DNA from: Variovorax paradoxus
GTDB taxonomy: Bacteria > Pseudomonadota > Gammaproteobacteria > Burkholderiales > Burkholderiaceae_C
Direction of reading: 5' to 3'
Assembly: GCF_018614955.1 (NCBI RefSeq)
Contig: NZ_JAGGNV010000015.1
Coordinates: 102,906 to 166,905 of the forward strand
DNA length: 64,000 bases
Part shown: piece after piece, positions 45,766-54,846 of the stretch
How the letters are laid out: every line of letters begins with the position of its first letter
Position numbering within the stretch: position 1 is the first letter of the stretch
Program-made: the position numbers and the translations under genes
The notes under the pieces: model-generated
Told to the model about the DNA's origin: nothing
Seen by the model: only the letters and a program-made list of their open reading frames with translations
The model's database searches: none

Positions 45766-46767
45766 ATGAACACATCCTTTTTCTCGCGCCGCCGCGTGCT
45801 GCGCGCCGGCGGCGCCGCTGCCGTCATTGCATCGAGCGGCCTGCTCGCCTCGCGCGCCTGGTCGCAGCCGCGCAAGCTCAGCTTCGCCTGGAACGCCACC
45901 GCCTTCTGCCTCTCGCCCGTGGTGGTGGCGCAGGAACGCGGCTTCTTCGAGAAGAACGGCTTGCAGGTGGACCTGGTCAACTACACCGGCTCCACCGACC
46001 AGTTGCTCGAATCGCTCGCCACCGCCAAGGCCGACGCCGCGGTGGGCATGATCCATCGCTGGCTGAAGCCGCTCGAATCGGGCTTCGACGTCAAGATCGT
46101 CGGCAGCTCGCATGGCGGCTGCGTGCGCCTGGTGGGCGTCAAGGAAGCCGGCATCACCGAGCTGCAGAAGCTCAAGGGCAAGACCATCGGCGTCTCCGAC
46201 ATCGCGAGCCCGGGCAAGAACTTCTTCTCGATCCTGCTGAAGAAGAACGGCATCGATGCCGACCGCGATGTGAGCTGGCGCCAGTACCCAGCCGACCTGC
46301 TCGACATCGCGGTCAACAAGGGCGAGATCCAGGCCATTGCCGACGGCGACCCGACGCTCTACCTGATCGAGAAGCGCAACAAGGGCCGCTACGTCGAGCT
46401 CGCATCCAACCTCTCGGGCGAATACAAGGACAAGGTCTGCTGCATCGTCGGCGCGCGCGGCGAGCTGGTGCGCAAGGAGAAGCCGGTGGTCGCGGCGCTG
46501 GTGCGCGCCATCGTGCAGGCCTCGGACTTCGTGGCCGAGAACCCGAACGAGTCGGCCAAGCTCTTCGCCAAGTACTCGCCCAAGGTGCCGGTCGAAGACT
46601 TGCAGGCGCTGCTGGGGACGCTGACGCACGGGCACCACCCGGTGGGCAAGAGCCTGCGCGACGAGGTCGAGTTCTATGCGCGCGACTTCCGCTCGGTCGG
46701 CGTGCTCAAGCAGAACACCGATCCGGCGCGCTTGGCGAACCACGTCTCGGTGGATGTGCTCGCATGA
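45766..46767 (+). CDS. ABC binding protein, NMT1/SsuA-like
   Basis: 333 residues with a twin-arginine-like signal (SRRRVLRAGGAAAVIASSG) processed near residue 33 (SRAWSQ). The mature part LSFAWNATAFCLSPVVVAQERG and KAGITELQKLKGKTIGVSD-like stretches are typical of NMT1/THI5 and SsuA proteins. It differs clearly from the two GDQ-GGLRAL paralogs and lies directly before the permease gene (ATGA overlap), so it is probably the main receptor. The ligand is unknown, presumably organosulfur. Confidence 0.9.
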   Translation: MNTSFFSRRRVLRAGGAAAVIASSGLLASRAWSQPRKLSFAWNATAFCLSPVVVAQERGFFEKNGLQVDLVNYTGSTDQLLESLATAKADAAVGMIHRWLKPLESGFDVKIVGSSHGGCVRLVGVKEAGITELQKLKGKTIGVSDIASPGKNFFSILLKKNGIDADRDVSWRQYPADLLDIAVNKGEIQAIADGDPTLYLIEKRNKGRYVELASNLSGEYKDKVCCIVGARGELVRKEKPVVAALVRAIVQASDFVAENPNESAKLFAKYSPKVPVEDLQALLGTLTHGHHPVGKSLRDEVEFYARDFRSVGVLKQNTDPARLANHVSVDVLA

Positions 46768-47789
46768 CCACGGCTGAACAGGTACTGGACGCGCCACTGG
46801 CGCAGCCGCACGCGCTGCGCGAACCGGTGCTCGCCGGCGTCTGGCGCACCGGCACTCTCGCGGCGGCCGCATGGCTCGCGCTCGGCGCAGTCACGCTGGC
46901 CCGGCCGAATCGCGAGGTCGGCTTCAGCGACTGGAACTTCACCACCGAATTCGGCGGCGCCGCGACCGCGGTGGCGCTGCTGCTGCTCGCGATCGCGCTG
47001 CTCGGCGCGCGCGCCGGCCGCATCGGACGCGTGCTTCGCCCGGCCGGCCAGTGGCTGGTCGCCGCCCCGCTGCTGCTCGCGTTGTGGGAAGTGGCGACCG
47101 CCAAGCTGGGCCTGCTGCCACCGCCCTTCTTCGCCCCGCCGCAAAGCCTGATCGACGTCGCCTACGAGGACTGGCGCCGGCTCGGCCTCTCGACCGCGCA
47201 TTCCGCGCGCCTGCTGGCGCACGGCTTCGTGCTCGGTGCGTTGGTCGGCTTCGCGACCGGCGTGTGGATCGGCTGGTCGCGCATCGCCGGCTACTGGGTG
47301 CATCCGCTGCTGCGCTTCCTCGGGCCGGTGCCGGCCTCGGCGCTGCTGCCGCTGGCCTTCTTCTTCGCGCCGTCGAGCTATGCGGCCGCGGTGTTCCTGA
47401 TCGGGCTCGCGACCTTCTTCCCGGTGGCGGTGCTGAGCTGGTCGGGCGTGGCCTCGGTCAACAAAAACTACTACGACGTCGCGCGCACGCTGGGTGCGCC
47501 CGAATGGTTCCTGGTGCTGCGCGTGGCGGTGCCGGCCGCCCTGCCGCAGGTCTTCGTCGGCCTCTTCATGGGACTCGGCGCCTCCTTCTCGGTGCTGGTC
47601 ACGGCCGAGATGATGGGCGTGAAGGCCGGCCTCGGCTGGTACCTGCAGTGGGCCCAGGGCTGGGCCGCCTACGCCAACATGTATGCGGCGCTGCTGGTGA
47701 TGGCGGTGCTGTGCTCGGGCCTGATCACGCTGCTGTTCGCGGTGCGCGACCGCGCGCTCTCGTGGCAGAAGGGGACGGTCAAGTGGTAG
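46764..47789 (+). CDS. ABC transporter permease (SsuC-like)
   Basis: 341 residues. Two N-terminal hydrophobic helices (about 27-46 and 65-82) precede a standard SsuC permease core of about six spans; the EAA loop is YYDVARTLGAPEWFLVLRVAVPAALPQ. The two extra helices make it longer than E. coli SsuC (263). Inner-membrane channel for the substrate captured by the SsuA-like proteins. Overlaps its neighbours on both sides. Confidence 0.92.
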   Translation: MTTAEQVLDAPLAQPHALREPVLAGVWRTGTLAAAAWLALGAVTLARPNREVGFSDWNFTTEFGGAATAVALLLLAIALLGARAGRIGRVLRPAGQWLVAAPLLLALWEVATAKLGLLPPPFFAPPQSLIDVAYEDWRRLGLSTAHSARLLAHGFVLGALVGFATGVWIGWSRIAGYWVHPLLRFLGPVPASALLPLAFFFAPSSYAAAVFLIGLATFFPVAVLSWSGVASVNKNYYDVARTLGAPEWFLVLRVAVPAALPQVFVGLFMGLGASFSVLVTAEMMGVKAGLGWYLQWAQGWAAYANMYAALLVMAVLCSGLITLLFAVRDRALSWQKGTVKW

Positions 47790-48562
47790 CCGCAGCAACG
47801 ACGACGACCGGCGCGCACATCGAGGTGCGCAACGTTGGCCACTGGTTCCAGTTGCCGACCGGCGTGCTGCAGGTGCTCGACGGCATCGATCTCACGGTAC
47901 AGCCGGGCGAGTTCGTCGCGCTGCTGGGGCCCAGCGGCTGCGGCAAGTCGACGCTGCTGCGGCTGGTGGCCGGGCTGGAGCCGGCCACTACCGGCAGCAT
48001 CACGCAGGACAGCGAGCGCATCGCGCGGCCGGACCCGTCGCGCATCGTCGTGTTCCAGGACCCGACGCTCTATCCGTGGCGCAACGTGTGGGACAACGTG
48101 GCGCTCGGCCTGCAGGCGCGCGGCCTCTTGAAGACGCAGCGTTCGCGCGTCGACGATGCGCTTCGGCTCGTCGGCCTTTCCGACTTCGCGAAGAGTTTTC
48201 CGCACCAGCTTTCCGGCGGCATGGCGCAGCGCGTCGCGCTGGCGCGGGCGCTGGTCAACGACCCTCAACTGCTGGTGCTCGACGAGCCGCTCGGCAAGCT
48301 GGATTCGCTCACGCGCATCGCGATGCAGAGCGAGCTGGTCAACCTGTGGCAGCGGGCCGGCTTCTCGGCTCTCTTGGTCACGCACGATGTCGAAGAGGCG
48401 TTGTTCCTCGCCAACCGCGTGATCGTGCTGAGCGACCGGCCCGCGCGCATCACGGCGCAGCTCGATGTCGACCTGCCCTATCCGCGCCATCGCGGCCATC
48501 CGCGACTCGCCGAGCTTCGGCACGAGGCGCTGCGGCATCTGGGACTCGATGCGACCTGGTAG
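47783..48562 (+). CDS. ABC transporter ATPase (SsuB-like)
   Basis: 259 residues. Walker [11 protein letters not shown]-loop [14 protein letters not shown], signature [15 protein letters not shown], Walker [16 protein letters not shown] and the switch [14 protein letters not shown] are intact. It starts at a GTG at 47783 that overlaps the last codons of the permease. It energises the organosulfur importer. The cytochrome c gene follows 6 nt downstream. Confidence 0.94.
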   Translation: MVAAATTTTGAHIEVRNVGHWFQLPTGVLQVLDGIDLTVQPGEFVALLGPSGCGKSTLLRLVAGLEPATTGSITQDSERIARPDPSRIVVFQDPTLYPWRNVWDNVALGLQARGLLKTQRSRVDDALRLVGLSDFAKSFPHQLSGGMAQRVALARALVNDPQLLVLDEPLGKLDSLTRIAMQSELVNLWQRAGFSALLVTHDVEEALFLANRVIVLSDRPARITAQLDVDLPYPRHRGHPRLAELRHEALRHLGLDATW

Positions 48563-48568
48563 CTTTTC

Positions 48569-49726
48569 ATGACACCGCTGGCCGAGGCCGATTGGCTAAA
48601 CGCGCTGATCGGCTTCATGCAGGCCGCGCAACTGGGCTTGCTGCGGCTGCTCGCATGGCTCGGCATCGCTGGCACGAGCCACGACCAGTCCACCTGGCCG
48701 TGGCCGCTGCGGCTGTCGGGCGAGAACCTCCTGATCGACCTGGGCCAGGCACGCCGCCTGGCCCTGACGCTGCTGGTGCTCGCGGCTGCACTCCTCGCCT
48801 TGCTGCTCGCGCTGGCCTGGCGCCGCCAGCGGATCGTGCTCGTCGCAATGGTTCCGCTGCTGCTGGCCGCGGCGCCCTGGCCCGAGGCCCATGTGGTGCT
48901 GGTGCCGGCCCATCCCACGAGCTTCCATCGCTCGACCACCGGCTTCAGCGCGGCCTCGATCGCGCAAGGCCGCGCGCTCTATGCGCAGCACTGCATCGGC
49001 TGCCACGGTGCCGATGGCCGCGGCCAGGGTCCGCTGGCGGCCGCACAGCCCGTATGGCCGCCGAACCTGAGCAGCCCGCTGCTGTGGCGGCGCGCCGATG
49101 GCGACCTGCTGTGGCGCGTGCTCCACGGCACTCAGGACCGGCACGGCGCGTCGACCATGCCGGCCTTCGACGGACAGTTCGGTGCGCGCGAGGCCTGGGC
49201 GCTGATCGATTTCATGAAGGCCCAGGGCGCAGGCCAGAGCCTGCGCGCGACCGGCTTCTGGGCCCAGCCGATCGGCCTGCCCGACGTCGCGGTGCGCTGC
49301 GAGGGCCGCGCGCCGCGCACGTTCGCGAGCTGGCGCGGATAGCGGCTGCGCATCGTGGCCTCGGCCGCGGCGGCGCCCTTGCTGGAAGACCCGCGGCTGG
49401 TGACCGTGCTGTTGCGAGCTCCAGGCGACACCTCCTCGCAGGCCGGCATCGACTGCATCGCCGACCCGAATGCCTGGGATGCCTTCGCGCTGGTCGCAGG
49501 CACCGAACAACTGGCCGGCACGCAACTGCTGGTGGACCGCGACGGCTGGCTGCGCGCCCGCAGCGCGCCGGGCCAGGCCGGCTGGTCGGAGGACGACCTG
49601 CTGTGCCGGACCGACACGGCCCCGCGTGACGCGCGCACCGTCCTGCCGGCCGACGGCCTCGGCGCCCTGATCGCGCGCATGGACGCCGAGCCGGTGCGCT
49701 TCGTCAAGGGCGGCTTCGTGCACTGA
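48569..49726 (+). pseudogene. Membrane cytochrome c with C-terminal domain, split by an in-frame amber codon
   Basis: The first part (257 residues) has three hydrophobic helices (about 15-35, 64-84, 88-104), then a periplasmic class I cytochrome c domain with CIGCH (C142, C145, H146) and axial Met in TMPAF (M197). It ends ASWRG at TAG 49340-49342. The same frame runs on without further stops for 128 codons (RLRIVASAAAAPLLEDP to KGGFVH). That tail has a strand-helix pattern and a GTQLLVDRDGWLRAR motif, suggesting a thioredoxin-like fold. One CAG-to-TAG change would explain the split. Two separate proteins or readthrough remain possible. Confidence 0.75.
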
Positions 49727-49765
49727 GCCCGACCTAATCCATCACTTTCCAAGGAGTCTTTTGCC

Positions 49766-50722
49766 ATGAGCCATGCATCCCGCCGCCGCTTCATCACCCA
49801 CACGCTCGCCGGCGCCACCAGCCTGGCGCTGCCCGTCGCCGCACTGCACACACAGTCGCGCCCCGTGCTCAAGGCCGGCGACCAGAAGGGCGGGCTGCGC
49901 GCGCTGCTCGAAGCGGCCGGCAGCCTCGAAGGCTTGGGCTACGACATCCAGTGGTCCGAGTTCCCGGCCGCCGCGCCGCTGGCCGAGGCGCTCAATGCGC
50001 AAGCCGTGGACTCGGGCCCGATCGGCGATGCGCCGCTCGTCTTCGCGCTCGCGGCCGGCACGCGTGTCAAGGCAATCGGCGCCAACCGTTCCGATGCCTA
50101 CGGCACGGCAGTGCTGGTGCGGCCCGACTCGCCGCTCAAGAGCGCCGCCGACCTCAAGGGCAAGAGCATCGCGACCAACCGCGGATCGATCGGCCACTAC
50201 ATCACGCTGAAGGCCATCACGACGGCCGGCCTCAAGCCGGAGGACGTGAACCTGCGCTTTCTCGCGCCGGCCGATGCGAAGCTGGCGCTGACGCAGGGCT
50301 CGGTCGATGCCTGGGCCACCTGGGAACCCTACACCGCGCTGGCCGAAACCAGCAGGCACGCGCGCGTACTGGCGAGCGGCCGCGGCCTGCTGCCGGGCCT
50401 GAGCTACCTGGCCGCGACCGACGCCGCGATCGCCGCCAAGCGGCCGGTGCTGCAGGATTTTCTGCAGCGCGTGGTGCGTGCGCAGCGCTGGTCGTACCGC
50501 AACGTCGATGCCTTCTCGGCCACGCTGGCGCGCATCGTCGGCATCCCGGCCGATGCCGCGAAGCTGCAGTTCGAGCGGCGCCAGCAGAAATGGGTGGCCA
50601 TCGATGCGCGCGTGATCGCCGACCAGCAGGGCACGGCCGACTTCTATCACCAGGTCGGGCTCATCAAGCAGCCGCTGGACGTGCGTTCCACCTTCGACCT
50701 GTCGTTCTCTGCGAACGGTTAG
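49766..50722 (+). CDS. SsuA-like ABC binding protein (paralog 2)
   Basis: 318 residues with an AAGGAG ribosome-binding site and an export signal (SRRRFITHTLAGATSLALP). The mature start VLKAGDQKGGLRALLEAAGS aligns with the paralog at 41512, and GPIGDAPLVFALAAGTRVKA is the sulfonate-binding pattern. It encodes a second high-affinity receptor for the same permease, perhaps for another substrate. It lies between the split cytochrome gene and the CysB-family regulator. Confidence 0.9.
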   Translation: MSHASRRRFITHTLAGATSLALPVAALHTQSRPVLKAGDQKGGLRALLEAAGSLEGLGYDIQWSEFPAAAPLAEALNAQAVDSGPIGDAPLVFALAAGTRVKAIGANRSDAYGTAVLVRPDSPLKSAADLKGKSIATNRGSIGHYITLKAITTAGLKPEDVNLRFLAPADAKLALTQGSVDAWATWEPYTALAETSRHARVLASGRGLLPGLSYLAATDAAIAAKRPVLQDFLQRVVRAQRWSYRNVDAFSATLARIVGIPADAAKLQFERRQQKWVAIDARVIADQQGTADFYHQVGLIKQPLDVRSTFDLSFSANG

Positions 50723-50727
50723 ATGAG

Positions 50728-50768
50728 TTGATTATTTGGAATCAACGAATCGGTCGTTCCCTGATTCG
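50728..50768. promoter_or_regulatory. Two adjoining inverted repeats before the CysB-family gene
   Basis: TTGATT-N6-AATCAA (50728-50745) is followed at once by CGAATC-N11-GATTCG (50746-50768). They lie 60-100 nt before the regulator ATG, a usual place for an autoregulatory LysR site. The shared GAATC/GATTC half-site also occurs in the fds-upstream dyad. Function inferred. Confidence 0.5.
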
Positions 50769-50828
50769 AGGCCGCTGCGGACAATGGCGCGCCACGCCCC
50801 TTGCGGCGCCGTTTTCCGTTCGAGTCCC

Positions 50829-51770
50829 ATGAATTTCCAACAACTGCGCTCGGTGCGCGAAGCCGTGCGCTGCGGCTTCAACCTCACCGAAGTCGCCCAC
50901 ACGCTCCACACCTCCCAGCCCGGCGTGAGCCGGCAGATCCGCGAACTCGAGGAAGAGCTCGGCATCGAGCTCTTCGTGCGTGCCGGCAAGCGCCTGACCG
51001 GCCTCACCGAACCCGGCGGCCATGTGCTGCCGATCATCGAGCGCATGCTGATGGAGAGCAGCAACCTGCGGCATGCCGGGCAGGAATTCGCCGCGCGGCA
51101 AAGCGGCCTGCTCTCGGTCGCCGCCACGCATTCGCAGGCGCGCTATGCGCTGCCGGTGGCGGTGCAGGAGTTCCGCAGCCAGTTTCCCGGCGTCAAGCTG
51201 CACCTGCACCAGGGCTCGCCCAAGCAGATCGCGCAGATGCTGATCGACGGCGAGGCCGACGTCGGCATCGCGACCGAGGCGCTGGGCGACTATCCACAGC
51301 TCGTGGCCCTGCCCTGCTACCGCTGGACGCATTCGGTGATCGTGCCGCCGGGGCATGCGCTGCTCGATGCGCCGCTGACGCTCGAAGCGCTTGCCCGCCA
51401 TCCGCTGATCACCTACGACACCGGCTTCACCGGCCGCACGAAGATCGACCGGGCCTTCGAGGATGAAGGCCTCGCGCCCAGCATCGTGCTGACCGCGATG
51501 GACGCCGACGTGATCAAGACCTATGTGCAGCTCGGCATGGGCGTGGGCATCGTCGCCGGCGTCGCCTACGAGGCCGAGCGCGACACGCAGCTGCGCGCAC
51601 TCGACGCCGGCCCGCTGTTCGGCATCAACCTGACCAAGCTCGCGGTCCGGCGCGGCGCCTATCTGCGCGGTTATGTGCATGCCTTCATCGAGTCCTTTGC
51701 GCCGACGCTGACGCGCGAGGTGGTCGAGCAGGCGCTGGCAATGGATTCGCCGGTGCCCGACGCAGCGTAG
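50829..51770 (+). CDS. CysB-family LysR regulator
   Basis: 313 residues. The N-terminal winged helix (FNLTEVAHTLHTSQPGVSRQIRELEEELG) is diagnostic for the CysB/Cbl subgroup, as is THSQARYALPVAV at the start of the effector domain. These proteins sense acetylserine, APS or sulfate and switch on sulfur-starvation genes. Placed at the end of the organosulfur cluster it is the likely regulator of both divergent halves. Confidence 0.93.
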   Translation: MNFQQLRSVREAVRCGFNLTEVAHTLHTSQPGVSRQIRELEEELGIELFVRAGKRLTGLTEPGGHVLPIIERMLMESSNLRHAGQEFAARQSGLLSVAATHSQARYALPVAVQEFRSQFPGVKLHLHQGSPKQIAQMLIDGEADVGIATEALGDYPQLVALPCYRWTHSVIVPPGHALLDAPLTLEALARHPLITYDTGFTGRTKIDRAFEDEGLAPSIVLTAMDADVIKTYVQLGMGVGIVAGVAYEAERDTQLRALDAGPLFGINLTKLAVRRGAYLRGYVHAFIESFAPTLTREVVEQALAMDSPVPDAA

Positions 51771-51821
51771 AGCCGAAGGAGTGCGCAGAAAACACGCAAA
51801 CCTTCCGTCGGGCGCGCGAAG

Positions 51822-53636
51822 CTAGAAGCCGGACACCGAGAAGTCCTGGCCCGAATAGCCGCCCTGGAACGTCCGGACCGGATTCGAGACGTAGCGTCCG
51901 ATATCCGTCTTCAGTCTCGCGTACTCCGGACTGTCCATCTTGTACGCGTAGGTCGAGCCGATCTTCAGGACCGGCGCACCATCGATTCCGAACGCACTCG
52001 ACTCGTGGTAGCCGGAGAGCAGGACCGCCGAGATCTTCCGGCCGCTGTTCTGAACGATCCAGCGCACAGGCTCGTAACTCGAGAGCACGAGCACCAGCGG
52101 CGTCGAAGCAGGAAGGACGGAAACCCGCACGCTTCCGGCGGTCCTCGCAACGCCCGGGCCATGCGCTCCCGATTTCGACTCGTAGACACCGATGACCGCC
52201 ACCTGCGCATTGGCCGGTACTTGCGAAAGCATCGGAGCAATCGATGGAGCACGCTCGGCGGTCTCCGCCTTGAGCTTGGCGAGCTGCACTTCGAGTTGGG
52301 CAGAAGCGATGGCCCGTTGCAGGTCTTCGCCGGATCCCGACTCCATCGAGCCGCCCACTTCCACCACGTTGCCGGTCCGCAGGTACCCGCTTCTGGGCGT
52401 CAGGGCCAGGATCATCCCGTCGTTGCGCTGGTTCTTCGAGATGGGTGACACCGTCGTTTGCTCGATGTCGATCACCCTGCCCTGGCTTCCCATGGACCCC
52501 GCGACCGAGCTGGCGAACAGGATCGAGGTGTCGTCGAGCTTGGCGTATCCGTATCCATTGAAGGCCGAGGTATCCCAATAGCCCTGATCACCGGTCGAAA
52601 GATCGAGCGAGGCGAGGCTTCTCATCGTGACATAGACGAGCTTCCTTCCCTTGCTCATCAGGAACGGTGTGGACGATGTCACCGGCTTGGCAAGTCTCCA
52701 GAATCCGAGCTGCGTTGCCGACAGCGTGCCATCGGCATCGCGGGAGTGGTCCATCAACGCTGCATTGCTGGAACCGCCGATCAGATGCCTGTTGACGCTT
52801 TCCGGCACTGGCGCGGCCCAGCTCGGATGTCTGTCCGGCGCTGGATAGAGGATCGCCTTTCCATTCAGGGTGTCGACCATCGCGGGCGCCTGGCCCTGCG
52901 AACTCTGAATGAGGACCAGCGCCTTCAGCGCCGGCAACCATGCAATGAGCCGCCGGTACTTGTCGGTGCTCCAGAGCGTGTCCCCGGTTTCGACGTCGAT
53001 GAACTTCAATCCGCGGTTGGAACCGAGCGGAGCGGCGAAGATGCGGCCGTTCGGCGAGAGCTCCAAACCTGATCGCGTGTTGTCCGCAATCTGGAACTCC
53101 TTGATGGTTTTCCCATCCGGAAGCCGGACGGACGTGAAACTTCCGCGATCGGAAATCAGGACCGCGACGTTGGCATTGGCCGATGCGACGACCCCGACCG
53201 TCGCCTCCCTCGTTGCGGGCAGTGTCTGCCGGGCGGGGAGATCGGCAAGCGGATACAGCGCAGCCTTGTCCATGAGAACGGACACGCGCCGCAGGCCGAT
53301 CCAGTCGGCCAACTGCGCGTCCTGGTCATTGAAGCAGGCAGCGTCCGTGAACTTCTTCCTGATGTCCGCCGGCGCATCGAAACGGCCGACGGGCGAGCTT
53401 GCAGTGCAAGTGAGTGCCCTGACATTCATCAGCCGCTCGTACTGATCCTTCGCCGCCTTCGTCGCACCGTCGTCGCCCGCCATGGACGCGAGCAACCTGG
53501 TCATCGAAAGCGAGACTTCGTCGGGGATGGGAAAGGCCTGGTTGATGCGCATCGGGGCCGACGTGAAGGCGGCCGAGATCCTGTCGCATCCGCTCAGGGT
53601 GCAGAGAGCGACCAGGAAGACAAGTACACGAAGCAT
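51822..53636 (-). CDS. Large hypothetical lipoprotein with beta-propeller-like repeats
   Basis: 604 residues with GGAGGG before the ATG. A lipobox LSGC (Cys at residue 17) anchors it in a membrane. The middle (about 150-420) has repeated strand patterns with SDRGSFTSVRLPDGKTI, VETGDTLWSTDKYRRL and LSTGDQGYWDTS, suggesting a WD40/PQQ-like beta-propeller. A short coiled coil (about 440-475) follows, then a C-terminal domain with VLVLSSYEPVRWIV and AVLLSGYHES. No enzymatic motif. Base composition looks less GC-rich than the neighbours, so recent acquisition is possible. Function unknown. Confidence 0.72.
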   Translation of the reverse strand: MLRVLVFLVALCTLSGCDRISAAFTSAPMRINQAFPIPDEVSLSMTRLLASMAGDDGATKAAKDQYERLMNVRALTCTASSPVGRFDAPADIRKKFTDAACFNDQDAQLADWIGLRRVSVLMDKAALYPLADLPARQTLPATREATVGVVASANANVAVLISDRGSFTSVRLPDGKTIKEFQIADNTRSGLELSPNGRIFAAPLGSNRGLKFIDVETGDTLWSTDKYRRLIAWLPALKALVLIQSSQGQAPAMVDTLNGKAILYPAPDRHPSWAAPVPESVNRHLIGGSSNAALMDHSRDADGTLSATQLGFWRLAKPVTSSTPFLMSKGRKLVYVTMRSLASLDLSTGDQGYWDTSAFNGYGYAKLDDTSILFASSVAGSMGSQGRVIDIEQTTVSPISKNQRNDGMILALTPRSGYLRTGNVVEVGGSMESGSGEDLQRAIASAQLEVQLAKLKAETAERAPSIAPMLSQVPANAQVAVIGVYESKSGAHGPGVARTAGSVRVSVLPASTPLVLVLSSYEPVRWIVQNSGRKISAVLLSGYHESSAFGIDGAPVLKIGSTYAYKMDSPEYARLKTDIGRYVSNPVRTFQGGYSGQDFSVSGF

Positions 53637-53828
53637 CTCTAGTCCCTCCGAGGCTCGCCCGATGTTGGAGTCGCCTCTGTGCGTAGTTTTCGGATCGGGT
53701 CCTGCTGCAAGGCCCGCTGTCGTTGATTGCCTCTCGGCGCCGCGTCGTAACAATTTGCTGCAGCTCGGTCCCGGCCCCACAAGGACTGCAGGCTTCAGCC
53801 GGTCGAGCACAGCTTCATGCCGCCGGGA
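53637..53828. other. 192-nt gap between lipoprotein gene and yceH
   Basis: Nothing coding is seen. It should contain the promoter of the large lipoprotein on the minus strand and the 3' end of the yceH transcript. No clear terminator hairpin with T run is visible. Confidence 0.4.
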
Positions 53829-54500
53829 TCAAGTCGGATCCGAGATGCCGAGCTCGGAGCAGATCCGCGCCGTCAGCGTCTTCAATGCAGCGACCTCCGC
53901 CTCGAGCCGCGCCACATTGAGCTTCAGCGCGGCCACTTCGCCGAGCGAGGCGTCTTGCGGACCGCTCGCGGCGCGGGTCTCCGGCGTGCTCTCGGGCGGC
54001 TCGCCGGCGAGCAGATGGGCCCAGCGGCTCTCGCGTGCGCCCGGCAGGCGCGGCATCTTCACCACCAGCGCGCCGGCCGGACGGGCCGCGAGCTCTTCGA
54101 GAAAAGCCTCGACCGAGGAGATGTCGGCGAAGTTGTGCATGCGCTCGCAGGCGATGCGCAGCTCGCCGGCGGTCTGCGGCCCGCGCAGCATCAGCACCGT
54201 CAGCAGAATGGCCGACTGCGAGGGCACGCGCAGCACCCGCTCGATGTTGTGCTCGTAGCGCGAGACGCGCCCGCCGCTGGTTTCCATGACCAGGCTGTAG
54301 CCCTTGAGGCTGTCGAGCGCGGCCTGCACGTCGGTGTCCGTGGCTTCCATCAGCGGGTTGCGGCTGGTCTTCTGGTTGCAGCCGGCCACCAGCGCATTGA
54401 GGGTCAGTGGGTAGCTGTCGGGCACGGTGCGCTGCTTCTCGGCCAGGACGCCGAGCACGCGGGTTTCGATCAGGGAGAGGGTGGGGAAGGTCGGAGTCAT
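53829..54500 (-). CDS. YceH/DUF480 family protein
   Basis: 223 residues. Two winged-helix modules (about 8-85 and 95-170) include LTLNALVAGCNQKTSRNPLM and VLMLRGPQTAGELRIACER. A C-terminal helix (about 190-220, AALKLNVARLEAEVAALK) is a coiled coil. YceH-type proteins are widespread and poorly characterised, probably nucleic-acid binding. Cytosolic. The toxin-antitoxin pair lies 7 nt upstream on the same strand. Confidence 0.92.
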   Translation of the reverse strand: MTPTFPTLSLIETRVLGVLAEKQRTVPDSYPLTLNALVAGCNQKTSRNPLMEATDTDVQAALDSLKGYSLVMETSGGRVSRYEHNIERVLRVPSQSAILLTVLMLRGPQTAGELRIACERMHNFADISSVEAFLEELAARPAGALVVKMPRLPGARESRWAHLLAGEPPESTPETRAASGPQDASLGEVAALKLNVARLEAEVAALKTLTARICSELGISDPT

Positions 54501-54507
54501 CGCCGAG

Positions 54508-54846
54508 TCAATTCGCAGAGGTGGGGCGCCGCTTGCGTGTGCTGTCGCGCCGCGGTTGATCGGTGCGCTCAGGCTGCTCTGCCAGGCGGCCCGTGACGTA
54601 CTTGTGAAGCACGCTGGCAATCAGGGTTTGATAAGGCATGCCCTCTTCGAGGGCCTTGACCTGGATGTCGTTCAAGTCACCCGAGGAAAGACGGATATTG
54701 ACGCGCCGATCCTTGATGGCCGTGGCACGCGCCGCCGCCCTGAACTTGGCAAGCTCGCTCTTGGTCGCGATCGACTTGAGTTTTCCCTTGTCGTAGGCGC
54801 TGGAAACTTCGCTTTCGTAGTCGTCAATGTTCTGCATCTGATTCAC
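54508..54846 (-). CDS. Antitoxin, ribbon-helix-helix (CopG/BrnA-like)
   Basis: 112 residues. An acidic N-terminus (MNQMQNIDDYESEVSSAYD) precedes a ribbon-helix-helix domain at about 45-90: DRRVNIRLSSGDLNDIQVKA and EEGMPYQTLIASVLHKYV. The tail is basic and disordered. It should bind DNA at its own promoter and neutralise the toxin encoded just upstream, whose gene it overlaps by 23 nt. Composition is less GC-rich than the flanking genes, in line with a mobile module. Confidence 0.85.
   Translation of the reverse strand: MNQMQNIDDYESEVSSAYDKGKLKSIATKSELAKFRAAARATAIKDRRVNIRLSSGDLNDIQVKALEEGMPYQTLIASVLHKYVTGRLAEQPERTDQPRRDSTRKRRPTSAN

Noticed and set aside
49355..49726. The tail after the amber codon as an independent 123-aa gene starting at GTG 49355
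   Set aside because: It is in exactly the same frame as the cytochrome gene, has no ribosome-binding site and no start context; a split gene is more likely, though not proven.
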